Below, piece after piece: positions 46,107-55,700 of a stretch of 64,000 nucleotides of DNA (its first letter is position 1; the number at the start of each line of letters is the position of its first letter). The stretch covers positions 2,542,001 through 2,606,000 of the forward strand of contig NZ_AP024702.1 of assembly GCF_037076345.1 (NCBI RefSeq). The letters are read 5' to 3'. Under the pieces are notes generated by a model. The model had not been told where the DNA came from. It ran no database searches and saw nothing but the letters and a program-made list of their open reading frames with translations. Both the position numbers and the translations under genes were made by a program. This DNA comes from Haloferula helveola (GTDB lineage: Bacteria > Verrucomicrobiota > Verrucomicrobiia > Verrucomicrobiales > Akkermansiaceae).

Positions 46107-46730
46107 ATGGCCCTTTCTTCCGAATGGTCAGGGAATGCCCTCCCTCTGGTCTCTCCGCTGCCGGTCTCAGCACCGGAACGGGAGATCGTTTCGGCAAGAG
46201 CGGAGCGGGCATCGCGCTTTTCCCAGCATCTGCTCGCGTGCCGGTCGTCGTTGAGGGCCTACCTGATGACCATCGTCAAAGGTCGCGAAGCGGTCGAAGA
46301 CTGCCTCCAGGAAACGGCCTTGGTCGTGTGGGAGAAGTTCGATCCCAACTGGAATGAGGAGGACTTCCGTCGGTTCTCGTTCCGCTGCGCCCGCTACAAG
46401 GCACTCAACTGGATCAAGAAGCACGAATCCCGCGGCATGGTTTTCATGGACCCGGAAGTGGCCCGCCGTGTCTGCGAGCGGGTGGAAAGCCTGAGTATTC
46501 AGGAACGGAGGTCGGACGGCCGGGTGGAGGCGATCGAGGCGTGCATCGAGGGCATGCCCCAACGCCAGCGGGCGCTTCTGGATGCCCGCTACGCCTCAAG
46601 CGGGTGTGAGGATCTGGCGCGGTTTGCCGATGAAACCGGGACTACGATGGCGGCGCTTTACAAGCAGTTGGAGCGCCTGCGGACCGCGCTCCGGAAGTGC
46701 GTCCAGACCAGGCTCGGGCAGCATGAATGA
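46107..46730 (+). CDS. ECF RNA polymerase sigma factor, second copy
   Basis: 207 residues from ATG 46107. Region 2 lies at about 48-105 (RAYLMTIVKGREAVEDCLQETALVVWEKF, 'FRCARYKALNWIKKHE') and region 4 at about 150-200 (GMPQRQRALLDARYASSG, 'ETGTTMAALYKQLERLRTAL'). It belongs to the same verrucomicrobial/planctomycetal group as the sigma factor at 23884 but is clearly diverged. The stop overlaps the anti-sigma start by 8 nt (ATGAATGA). An open frame extends upstream to 45594 but that part is antisense to the sulfatase gene. The upstream motif of the first system is not present here, so the two sigma factors probably use different promoters. Confidence 0.9.
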   Translation: MALSSEWSGNALPLVSPLPVSAPEREIVSARAERASRFSQHLLACRSSLRAYLMTIVKGREAVEDCLQETALVVWEKFDPNWNEEDFRRFSFRCARYKALNWIKKHESRGMVFMDPEVARRVCERVESLSIQERRSDGRVEAIEACIEGMPQRQRALLDARYASSGCEDLARFADETGTTMAALYKQLERLRTALRKCVQTRLGQHE

Positions 46731-48075
46731 GCTGATTCCGGGCGAGCAGGAACCGGAACTGCGGCGCTTGGTGGACGGACTGCTGGACGACACGCTGAGC
46801 CCCGGTGACCGGGAACGCCTTGAGGAGCGCCTCCGTCGCGACAAGTCAGCCGTCGACTACTGCGCTGAACGCCTTCGTTTCCATGTCGAGCTTGAGGAGG
46901 CCTGCGATCCGGTGCGCCTGGAACTCAGCCAGCACCGACACCTTCTGATCGAGGGTCGTGGAGAAGGTCGCCGAGTGGTGATCGGGGAAACCCATGTGGC
47001 GCGCTTGGGCAACCGCCACTCCGAGATGGTGCTGCCGCTTGAGCAGTCCGAATCGAAACGTTCGGCACGTCGCGGTCCCGCACTCGGTATCGCGCTGGCG
47101 GTCGGTTTCGCGGCGGTGATCGCGCTGCTGCTCCTGAAGCCATGGGAGCACGCCCGAACCATCGTCATGCAGTCCGGGGGACCGGACGGACCGCTTTGGG
47201 TACGCAAGCCTTCGGGTCCGGACGAAATGCGCTTCTGGATGCGCAACATGGTGTGGAATCACCATTACTCCATCGAGGAAATCGAGGCTGCGACCGGCAT
47301 GGCCGGGGATGAGATCCGCAGCACCCTTTCGTCGCTGGAAATCTTCGAAGCCAATGCCCCGGAACGCTGGTCTGGTCTGAGAATTGCGCCCTATCCCGGC
47401 GGACGCCACCCGAGGACCGGTTACAAGGCGGCGGCGATCAACCCGCAACGGGAAACGAAGGTGAGCGTGTTCGCGCCTTGGGATCGGAGGAGCTACGCGG
47501 TTGTCGATCTCCCGGAGGCGCTCCACGATCCGGGCGGATACTACTACCTCGCCCATACCGATGTGCCGACGGTGTGGACGAAGATGAATGTCCACCTCAA
47601 GCCGCTCGAGTGGACCCGCGATCCGGACGGAAGCCTGTCTTATCGCCGCGAGCTTCCCAACAAGCTCGCCTTCGGCGCGAAGGTGCGCGTCGAGGATGAG
47701 GCCGTTCGAATGAGTCTCAGCGTGACCAACGGAACTCTTGAGAAAATCTCCAAGCTCCGCGGGCAGGTGTGCGTCCTGCTGGCACGCCTGGATGGATTCA
47801 ACGGGCAGACGAATGCCAACAAGGTGACCAAGAACGGCTATGTGGCGTGCCACGACGAAAGCCGCAAACGTTGGATCATCACCGCTTGGGAGCCGACGGA
47901 TCGCTTCAACGCCATCCAACATTGTCCCTGCATGCACGCCGATCCCGGTTTCCCCGACATCGCTCCGGGGGAAACGGTATCGGTGACGGGCTGGCTGTCA
48001 TTTTTCGAGGGCGAGGACCTCGATGCCGAACTCGCCCGAATCGAGGAGACGGGCTGGCGAGGCACGTCGAACTGA
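46723..48075 (+). CDS. Transmembrane anti-sigma factor with a large periplasmic C-terminal domain
   Basis: 450 residues. A cytoplasmic helical part (1-115; ELRRLVDGLLDDTLSPGDRE, 'LRRDKSAVDYCAERLRFHVEL') resembles the anti-sigma N-terminus. One membrane helix is at about 119-139 (GPALGIALAVGFAAVIALLLL). Residues about 165-450 contain FWMRNMVWNHHYSIEEIEAA and IAPYPGGRHPRTGYKAAAI, then QRETKVSVFAPWD, YYLAHTDVPTVWTK and NAIQHCPCMHADPGF. This looks like a domain I associate with free-standing exported PVC proteins. No FecR motif is seen. By position and coupling to the sigma gene it should be the cognate anti-sigma; the periplasmic domain may be the sensor. A giant TSP3 protein gene follows 220 nt downstream. 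Confidence 0.8.
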   Translation: MNELIPGEQEPELRRLVDGLLDDTLSPGDRERLEERLRRDKSAVDYCAERLRFHVELEEACDPVRLELSQHRHLLIEGRGEGRRVVIGETHVARLGNRHSEMVLPLEQSESKRSARRGPALGIALAVGFAAVIALLLLKPWEHARTIVMQSGGPDGPLWVRKPSGPDEMRFWMRNMVWNHHYSIEEIEAATGMAGDEIRSTLSSLEIFEANAPERWSGLRIAPYPGGRHPRTGYKAAAINPQRETKVSVFAPWDRRSYAVVDLPEALHDPGGYYYLAHTDVPTVWTKMNVHLKPLEWTRDPDGSLSYRRELPNKLAFGAKVRVEDEAVRMSLSVTNGTLEKISKLRGQVCVLLARLDGFNGQTNANKVTKNGYVACHDESRKRWIITAWEPTDRFNAIQHCPCMHADPGFPDIAPGETVSVTGWLSFFEGEDLDAELARIEETGWRGTSN

Positions 48076-48295
48076 CCGGAAAATCAGGGCTTCGGAGCTA
48101 TGTGGTTAAGATGGCCATATCATCGATCGTGGCCTGTCTGAGGCCGATCCCTGAGGCGCTCGGTCCACATACGAAACATTTCTTGTCAGGAATGGGGGTT
48201 TCGGGAGATGACTTGTTATAGGTGGAGTCGCCTTGCCATGTCGCAGACGTGCCGGTGAATCGCCCAAACCGTCGTCAAACCCGAACCCAAAACCC

Positions 48296-51200
48296 ATGAA
48301 ACCTCGAATCCTTGCCCTCGCGGCAACCGGGGCGCTGGCGCCCGTCGCGCCCGCGCAAACCATCCTCTTCGCGGACAATTTCAACGTCGCGAATACCACC
48401 AACTTCGACGCCGCACCGCTGACCGGCCGCCGGTCGGGACTCGGCGCGGCCGACATCCGGCTCCGTTCCTGGGGCTTCCAACAGGATATCAACAACCAGC
48501 AGCTCTATCTGCCGGCCGGTGGCAATAACGGAGTGCGTTTCGAGGCCGAGCCGGGCCCGTTTGGCGGCGGCAACCGCTATGACTGGGGCGCAGGAGCGAT
48601 CGGCGCTCTGATTCTCGACAACTCGAACTTCGTCGTCAGCTTCGATTGGACACCGCCGAACAACACGACGAGCGATTGGGTCTCGTTCCAGGTCGGGACG
48701 GTGAACGCGGACAGCGCAAACTTGACCAATGATGACTTCGGGATCCTGTTCCGGGGGAATGGCGCTACGCAGTACTTTCCGGGAGGGAATGTGGGAGGCA
48801 CGTTGACCCCGGCCCCTGCCGGCGGAGTGACCCGGCATGTGGAAATCACCTACATCACCGACTCCTTCGCGACTGGCCAGAGTGTCCGGGCCATCATGGA
48901 AGTGGATGGGCAGGTGCTGGTCGACGACACGCGTCTGTGGGAAGACGGCCCGTCCGGTTCGATGTACATGGAACTGGGCACTAACTTCGGTGGCCACTTT
49001 GTCGACAACCTCACCGTCTGGCGTCGGGATCCGGTTTCCATCGATGACACCGCCTTCGATTCGGGAGATCCGATCGGCACGCCCGTCGGCACACTGACCG
49101 GTGCGATCGGCGGACTGGAGGGGCCGACGACGTTCGCTTTGGTCGCGGGTGCCGGCGACACCGACAACGGCCTGTTCCAGATTTCCGGCAACGAGCTCCA
49201 GGTGAATTCCGATTTCACCGGCGCCAACTCGGTCGACGGCCAGCAGTTCTTTGTCCGTGTGCAGGGCACCGACAACGGCTCGCTCGATACCGCCGAGGTC
49301 GAACTGGTGCTCACGGTGACGAAGGATGACGACCTCGACGGCATCCCGGATCCATTCGAACTGGCCGAGCGCGGCAACATCACCGACCTGAACGGTCTCG
49401 GTGCGGGGCCCGGACCGGGCGCGACCTCCGGGGACTTCGACGGCGACGGATTGCTCGACATCGACGAGTACAACCTGATCGTCTCGACCTACCCATTCCT
49501 CGACATTTCGGTCGATGACTCGGACGCCGACACCTTGCTCGACGGTGCCGAGGTCGCTGGCGCGGGCTCGCGGCCGCCGACCAATCCGACCTTGGCCGAT
49601 ACCGATGCCGACGGCCTCGATGACGATGTGGAGACCAACACCGACACCTTCGTCAGCGCCTCCGATACCGGATCCGATCCGACCCTTCCGGATTCCGACT
49701 CGGACGGCTTGGGTGATCTCTTCGAGACCAACAACAATCCGCCCTACGATCCGAATGTCGACAACTCGGCGGACGATTTCGACAGCGATGGCCTCGACGT
49801 GACGGCCGAGCTTGCAGCGGGAACCGACGTGCTGCTCGACGATACCGATTCGGACAATCTCATCGATGGGGACGAGGTGAACGGCCTCCAGAACCCCTAT
49901 CAGATCGGCGCTGTCGCGGGTGACGCTCCGACCGTCGCGCCCGGCGCTCCGACCAATCCGCTCGTCGCGGATAGCGATGGCGACGGGATCGATGACGACG
50001 AGGAAGTCGTCGCCGGTGCCGACACTTTCATCACCAATCCGAATCTCGCCGATACCGACGGCGACGGAGCTTCGGATGGCGACGAGGTCGGCTGGGGTGG
50101 TCCCTACAGCCCGGTCGTCGACAACTCGGCCGATGGCGATACCGATGGCGACACGCTGACCTTCGCCGAGGAGGTCGCTGCCGGGACCAACCCGACCTTG
50201 GCGGATACGGACTCGGACAATCTCGATGACCTCGAAGAGCTGTTCCCGACCGGCTTCCGCCCGCCGACCAATCCGCTGCTCGCGGACACCGACCTCGACG
50301 GTCTCAACGACGATATCGAGAGCAACACGCTCACTTACGTCGACCCGTCCGATACCGGCACGAATCCGACCGACCCCGACACGGACGACGACGGCGCTCG
50401 CGATTCCTACGAGGTTGTGCAGGGGACCGACCCCTTCGATCCGGTCTCGTTCCCGGCCATCGTCGGTGCGGGTGTCTCGGTGCAGAAGCTGCTTTCCGAG
50501 GAACTCTCGGGCATCAGCCCCACCAAGACCTACACCCACGCCATCGCCGGTAGCGAACCGGCGACGGTCAACGGCGTGGTCTTCGATGTCCTCGACCCGG
50601 GTCTAACACCGCCCAACTTCAATTGGGATACTGAGACGTATCAGCGGAGCCAGATCGACAACAACAATGGCGGTTGGGTGCCGAACGTCACCGGTAGCGG
50701 GCTTCTCGACCTCTTCGACAGCTTCACTTACAGCGGTAATGGCAACGTCGCGAACGCCGCGCAGCATTTCACCCTGAGCGGCCTGACCCCGGGTGAGGAC
50801 TACATTTTCCGCTTCTACATCCGGGCGTGGGATACGGCGGGCTCCGGCCGTCCGATTGACCTGACCCTCACGAACGGGGCTCAGGTCGTGACGCCTTATC
50901 AAGCGCTGCCGGAGGACCGCCCGGGAATCGTCCTGGGCACCGGTGACAATCAGGATGCCTACTACCTTGAGTTCGCCTACCAGGCACAGGGCACCGAACT
51001 TGTCATCGACACGGCAATCCATGAGTCCGCGCAGGGAACGACCGGCAGCTTCCACATGTATGGCCTGACCAACGAAGTCGCGGGAGACGAAGTCTATGCC
51101 ATCGGAGCGGTTGGCGATACCTTCGTTTCCGGAGACCCGGTCGGCACCGTGGTTGCCGACCTTTCCGGCTACTTCGACGCGGTGCCCGACCCGGGCTCCA

Positions 51201-52666
51201 CATTCGCTCTAGTGGCCGGTGCCGGCGATACCGACAACGGACTGTTCCAGGTCGTCGGCAGCCAGCTTCAGGTCAATGCCGACTTCACCGGCGGGGCTTC
51301 CGTCGAAGGCCAGCAGTTCTTCGTCCGCGTGCAGGGCACCGATGGCGTGGGAATGACTGAGACGTCCGACCTCGAACTGGTCCTCACGGTCAGCAAGGAC
51401 GATGACCTCGACGACCTTCCGGACGACTGGGAGATTTCGTTCGCGGGCAATATCACGACCCTTGGTCCTGATCCGGCGGACTTCGACTCGGACGGTCTTT
51501 CGGACTTCGAGGAATATGAGCTCAGCCAGTCGACCTACCCGCTCATCGACCCGATGGACGATGACTCGGACAACGACGGCCTTCTCGATGGAGAGGAAGT
51601 CTTCCCGACCGGATCGCGGCCGGCAACCGACCCGACTTTGGCGGATACGGACGACGACGGTCTCACCGACCTTCAGGAAACCAATACCGGCACCTTCGTC
51701 GATGGCAACGACACCGGCAGTGATCCGACCCAGGTGGATACCGATGGCGATCTGGTCGAGGACGGGGTCGAAGTGAACAACGGATCCGACCCGAACGACA
51801 TCAACAGCTTCCTTCCGAGCGCAATCCAGGTTGTCGAGATCACTAGCGATGCGACTTCGGGGCTCGATCCGGGCAAGACCTACACCCACAAGATCTGCGG
51901 CGGGGTCGATCCGGTCACGGTCAATGGTGTGGCCTTCGACACCCTGACGAACACCCTGACGCCTCCGAACTTCGACTGGAACACGAACGGCGGATCACGG
52001 TCGGTGGTGAACAACAACCTCAATCAGTGGACCCCGGCTACGGTGGGCCTGGATGGAACGGACATGCAGCAGTTGCTGGACTCGTTCACATTCTCGTCGG
52101 GCTCGTCGGGATCATTCCAGACCTACACACTGTCCGGTCTGACGATCGGTGAGACTTACGAGCTGCGGCTTTATATCCGCTCATGGGATCCAGCGGTCGA
52201 ACGCCTGATCAACTTCGTGGTCACCAATGGGGGCGACGTCTTCGATCCGATGGCCCCGATCCCGCTCGATCGACCCGACTTCGTGCTGAACAACGGCGAG
52301 CCGATGAGCGCTTATTACATCTCCTACCAATACACCGCCAACGCGACGTCGATCACCCTCGATGCCGAGGTGCCATCATTCGCCACGGGGTCCTACCACA
52401 TGTATGGGATGACCAACGAGGTCTTCGGCAGCGGAACCGAACTCAAGGTGGTGGACTCCGGCTTCATCGGCTCCGACTTCTTCATCGACGTGAACAGCGG
52501 AACCGCCGGGCGCAAGGTGACGTCGTCCGACGACCTCAGCGCACCGTTCACCGATGTTCCGGGTGTGATCGAGGAGAACGATGGCGGTGGCCAGCCCAAC
52601 CGCTTCCGGATCCCGGCCGCACAGCTCAATGCGGGTCGTGACTTCTTCCGGGTCGAGGATCAATAG
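48296..52666 (+). CDS. Giant secreted TSP3-repeat protein with LamG-like, cadherin-like and two 'TYTHAI' domains
   Basis: 1456 residues with a short signal peptide (about 1-20, LAATGALAPVAPA-Q). In order: a LamG-like domain (about 22-243; LFADNFNV…LTGRRSG…FGILFRGNG), a cadherin-like domain (about 244-345; FALVAGAGDTDNGLFQISG), TSP3 calcium repeats (about 346-720), a first about 200-residue domain with TYTHAIAGSEPATVNGVVFD…FTLSGLTPGEDYIFRFYIR…SFHMYGLTNEV (about 725-925), a second cadherin-like domain (about 930-1030), more TSP3 repeats (about 1035-1175), a second copy of the TYTH domain (about 1177-1385) and a C-terminal segment. Likely a calcium-rigidified extracellular or matrix protein. The leader AACCCGAACCCAAAACCC precedes the ATG; an intrinsic terminator follows. 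It shares LamG-like and TYTH domains with the next gene. Confidence 0.87.
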   Translation: MKPRILALAATGALAPVAPAQTILFADNFNVANTTNFDAAPLTGRRSGLGAADIRLRSWGFQQDINNQQLYLPAGGNNGVRFEAEPGPFGGGNRYDWGAGAIGALILDNSNFVVSFDWTPPNNTTSDWVSFQVGTVNADSANLTNDDFGILFRGNGATQYFPGGNVGGTLTPAPAGGVTRHVEITYITDSFATGQSVRAIMEVDGQVLVDDTRLWEDGPSGSMYMELGTNFGGHFVDNLTVWRRDPVSIDDTAFDSGDPIGTPVGTLTGAIGGLEGPTTFALVAGAGDTDNGLFQISGNELQVNSDFTGANSVDGQQFFVRVQGTDNGSLDTAEVELVLTVTKDDDLDGIPDPFELAERGNITDLNGLGAGPGPGATSGDFDGDGLLDIDEYNLIVSTYPFLDISVDDSDADTLLDGAEVAGAGSRPPTNPTLADTDADGLDDDVETNTDTFVSASDTGSDPTLPDSDSDGLGDLFETNNNPPYDPNVDNSADDFDSDGLDVTAELAAGTDVLLDDTDSDNLIDGDEVNGLQNPYQIGAVAGDAPTVAPGAPTNPLVADSDGDGIDDDEEVVAGADTFITNPNLADTDGDGASDGDEVGWGGPYSPVVDNSADGDTDGDTLTFAEEVAAGTNPTLADTDSDNLDDLEELFPTGFRPPTNPLLADTDLDGLNDDIESNTLTYVDPSDTGTNPTDPDTDDDGARDSYEVVQGTDPFDPVSFPAIVGAGVSVQKLLSEELSGISPTKTYTHAIAGSEPATVNGVVFDVLDPGLTPPNFNWDTETYQRSQIDNNNGGWVPNVTGSGLLDLFDSFTYSGNGNVANAAQHFTLSGLTPGEDYIFRFYIRAWDTAGSGRPIDLTLTNGAQVVTPYQALPEDRPGIVLGTGDNQDAYYLEFAYQAQGTELVIDTAIHESAQGTTGSFHMYGLTNEVAGDEVYAIGAVGDTFVSGDPVGTVVADLSGYFDAVPDPGSTFALVAGAGDTDNGLFQVVGSQLQVNADFTGGASVEGQQFFVRVQGTDGVGMTETSDLELVLTVSKDDDLDDLPDDWEISFAGNITTLGPDPADFDSDGLSDFEEYELSQSTYPLIDPMDDDSDNDGLLDGEEVFPTGSRPATDPTLADTDDDGLTDLQETNTGTFVDGNDTGSDPTQVDTDGDLVEDGVEVNNGSDPNDINSFLPSAIQVVEITSDATSGLDPGKTYTHKICGGVDPVTVNGVAFDTLTNTLTPPNFDWNTNGGSRSVVNNNLNQWTPATVGLDGTDMQQLLDSFTFSSGSSGSFQTYTLSGLTIGETYELRLYIRSWDPAVERLINFVVTNGGDVFDPMAPIPLDRPDFVLNNGEPMSAYYISYQYTANATSITLDAEVPSFATGSYHMYGMTNEVFGSGTELKVVDSGFIGSDFFIDVNSGTAGRKVTSSDDLSAPFTDVPGVIEENDGGGQPNRFRIPAAQLNAGRDFFRVEDQ

Positions 52667-52680
52667 CAAGCCACTCCAGG

Positions 52681-52717
52681 CGCCCGGATCTCCTCGGGGG
52701 GATCCGGGCGTTCTTTT
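52681..52717 (+). terminator. Intrinsic terminator between the two giant TSP3 genes
   Basis: The 10-bp stem CGCCCGGATC/GATCCGGGCG (52681-52690 with 52701-52710) has a 10-nt loop and is followed by TTCTTTT. It ends only 18 nt before ATG 52735, so transcription of the next gene needs readthrough or a promoter inside the 3' end of the preceding gene. Confidence 0.85.
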
Positions 52718-52734
52718 CTCAACCCCCCGACGAC

Positions 52735-55700
52735 ATGTCTGACCTTCTCAACCGATGGACGGCAGCCACTTGGTTGGCACTCGCGGCGTTTCCCGCTGGC
52801 GCCAACCCGGTGTTCCAGGATGTAACCGTCGCGAAGAACCTCGGTGCCTACCGGGCGACTTCCGGCGATCTTCACGGTCCCGGGGGAGTCTTCGCGGACG
52901 TCGACAACGACGGATTCGCGGATCTCTACCTCATCCGCCACAACGTTGCCAACGAGCTCTACCTCAATGTGTCCGATGGCTCCGGCGGACGGACCTTCCA
53001 ACTTCAGGTGAACGCTCTTGGTGCCGGCGACACCGGTGCCGGGACGGGTGCGGTGGCGGCGGACTACGACAACGACGGCGACCTTGATTTGTTCGTCACG
53101 AACTGGAACCAGGGCGATGTCCTTTTCCGGAACGAGCTGATCGAAACCGGTTCGCTGGGATTCACGAATGTTACCGCGACGGCGGGAGTTGCCGGCAGCA
53201 ACTCTTCATCGCTGACCGCGGCGTGGGGAGATCCCGACCGGGACGGTGATCTCGACCTCTACGTCGGCAATCACGACTTCGCCGGGCAGCGCGATTACTA
53301 CTACCGCAACAACGCCAACGGCACCTTCACCAACATGAGTACCGGCGGGCCGAATGGCACGCCGGGCAGCGTTGCGGGCGCGACGCTCGGCCCGACCGGC
53401 TTCGAAAGCTCGACCGGGAGTCCCACGATTCCGGGGCAGACCTACAGCGCCACGAATGCGGTCATCTTCACCGACTTCAACAACGATGGTTGGCCGGATC
53501 TGCTGGTCACCAACAAGACCGGGAAGGGCGAGGACAAGGACATGCTCTATCTCAATCTTGGCGACGATGTCGGCGGGACGTGGCAGGGCTTCCAGACCGA
53601 CACCTACAACCACCCCGAGCTCGTCGCGAACTGGAGCCGCTCGGCGATGGGAGTGAACGTCGGCGACATCGATGGCGATGGCGACTTCGACATCATCATT
53701 TCCGACAATCCGAGTTTCGGTTCGACCGGACCGAATGACGTGTTGGTCAATCGCTTGGTTCCCGACGGAACCCTCGGCTTCGACCATCGCAACATGGATG
53801 CCGGGCTTTGCTGGGGGGTGCAGATGGAGGACTTCGACAATGACGGCGTGCTTGAAGTCCACTTCACCAACGATCCGCCATCGCTCGCTCCGACCGACGA
53901 GGCCCTCTTCGAGTTCAGCGACCCGCTGGACCCGCTGACTTCGAGCATCACCAATGTCGCGGCTTCCGCCGGAGTGCTCAATGCGGGCACCAACGGCAAG
54001 GGCAGCATTGTCGCCGACTACAACCGCGACGGCTTGCTCGACCTGATCGTTTGCAATCTCAACAACGACCCGCGCCATCCCTCGAACAACAACGACCCGG
54101 CGGCCTTCTTCGAGAACACGACGGCGTCGCCCGGGCGTTACCTGAGTGTCAAGCTGACGGGTGACCCGACCTTGCCTGGTGACTTGCGGAGCTCGCTCGA
54201 TGCGATCGGCGCGCGGGTCACGGTGGTGGCGGATCTCGACAACGACAGTGTCATCGAGCCGGGCGAAACGATGATGCGCGAGGTGGTCTCCGGAAGCAGC
54301 AATGCGGCCAGCACCAGCAGTCTCGATGTCGAGTTCGGCACCGGTCTGGCGACGACCGCGACTGTCGACATCACCTGGCCGGACGGGCGGACGTCGAGTT
54401 TGGGAAGCATCGCCACCGGCGCGGTTGGAACGACCGACGGCTTCTACAGCATCAGCCAACAGGTTCTCTTCAGCACCGACACCGATGGTGACGGCATTCC
54501 CGACTTTTTCGAGGAAGCCTACACGACTCCACCCTCGATCACTTCGATGCTGCCCGGTGACGATCCCGAGCCGGACGGGCTGACAAACCTCGAGGAGTAT
54601 CAGAATGCGACCGATCCGACCGTGGCGGACACCGATGGCGACGGACTGACCGACGGTGAGGAGGTCAATGGATTGCTCAACCCGTGGAGCGGGGGAGTGG
54701 CCGGTGCGCTGCCGGGTGAGCCGACGGATCCGAACAAATCCGATTCGGATGGCGACACCCTGAGTGACTTTGTCGAAGTCGACGCCGGCAACGGTTCGGT
54801 CACGGATCCGAATGCGATCGACTCGGACGGCGACACGCTGCCGGATGATTACGAGGTCGCGAACAGCCTGAATCCCGTGGTGGACGACGCCAATGACGAC
54901 CCGGACAACGACGGTCCCACGGGCGATCCCTTTACCAACCTCGAGGAGTACCTCGCGGGCACCGACCCGCAGGATCCGGATAGCGACAACGACAACTACA
55001 ACGATGGTGTGGAAACGCTCACCGGCATCTGGGTGAGCGCGGAGGACACCGGGACCAATCCGCTCGATGCGGACAGCGACAACGACACCCTGCAGGACGG
55101 CGACGAAGATCCGGACAGCGGAACCATCGCCGGCGTTCCCTATCGGTCGAATCCGAATCTCTTCAACACCGACGGCGACTGGGCGGGCGATGCCGCCGAG
55201 GTCGCGGCGGGTACGGATCCTTCGGATGACCTCGACTTCCCCCCTCCACCTCCCGCGCTTTTCGCCGACAACTTCGATGTCGCGGACTCGGCTTCGTTCG
55301 ACGCCGCCGATCTGACCGGCAGACGGAGCGGCACACTCGCTTCGGACATCGAGGTTCGTTCGTCGGGCACCCAGCAGACACTGGTCGGCATGCAGGTCCA
55401 GCTGAACGGTGGCCGGTTGCGTTTCGAGGTGCCACCGGGTGGCGCGCCGATCGAGAACTTCGACTGGGCGAGCGGCACCGCCGGAGCGGCGATCCTCGCG
55501 GCGGGCGCGGTGCAGGTGGAGTTCGACTACATCCCGACGGACGACACATCCACCGACTGGGTTTCGTTCAACGTCGGCTTCCCTGACTTCGCCACCCTCC
55601 CCGAGCCGGGAATGCGGGTGAATCATGCCGGCACCGACTTCGGGATCCTTTTCCGCAACAACGGCGGTACCCAGTTCTTCAAGAACGCCGCGGGCACGGC

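Noticed and set aside
48275..50539. Minus-strand open frames opposite the TSP3-repeat genes (also 53206-55737 and 56638-58494)
   Set aside because: TSP3 coding DNA (GAxGGCGAC repeats) gives long open complements; the proteins show only Ile/Val/Gly/Arg-rich repeats and no known fold.
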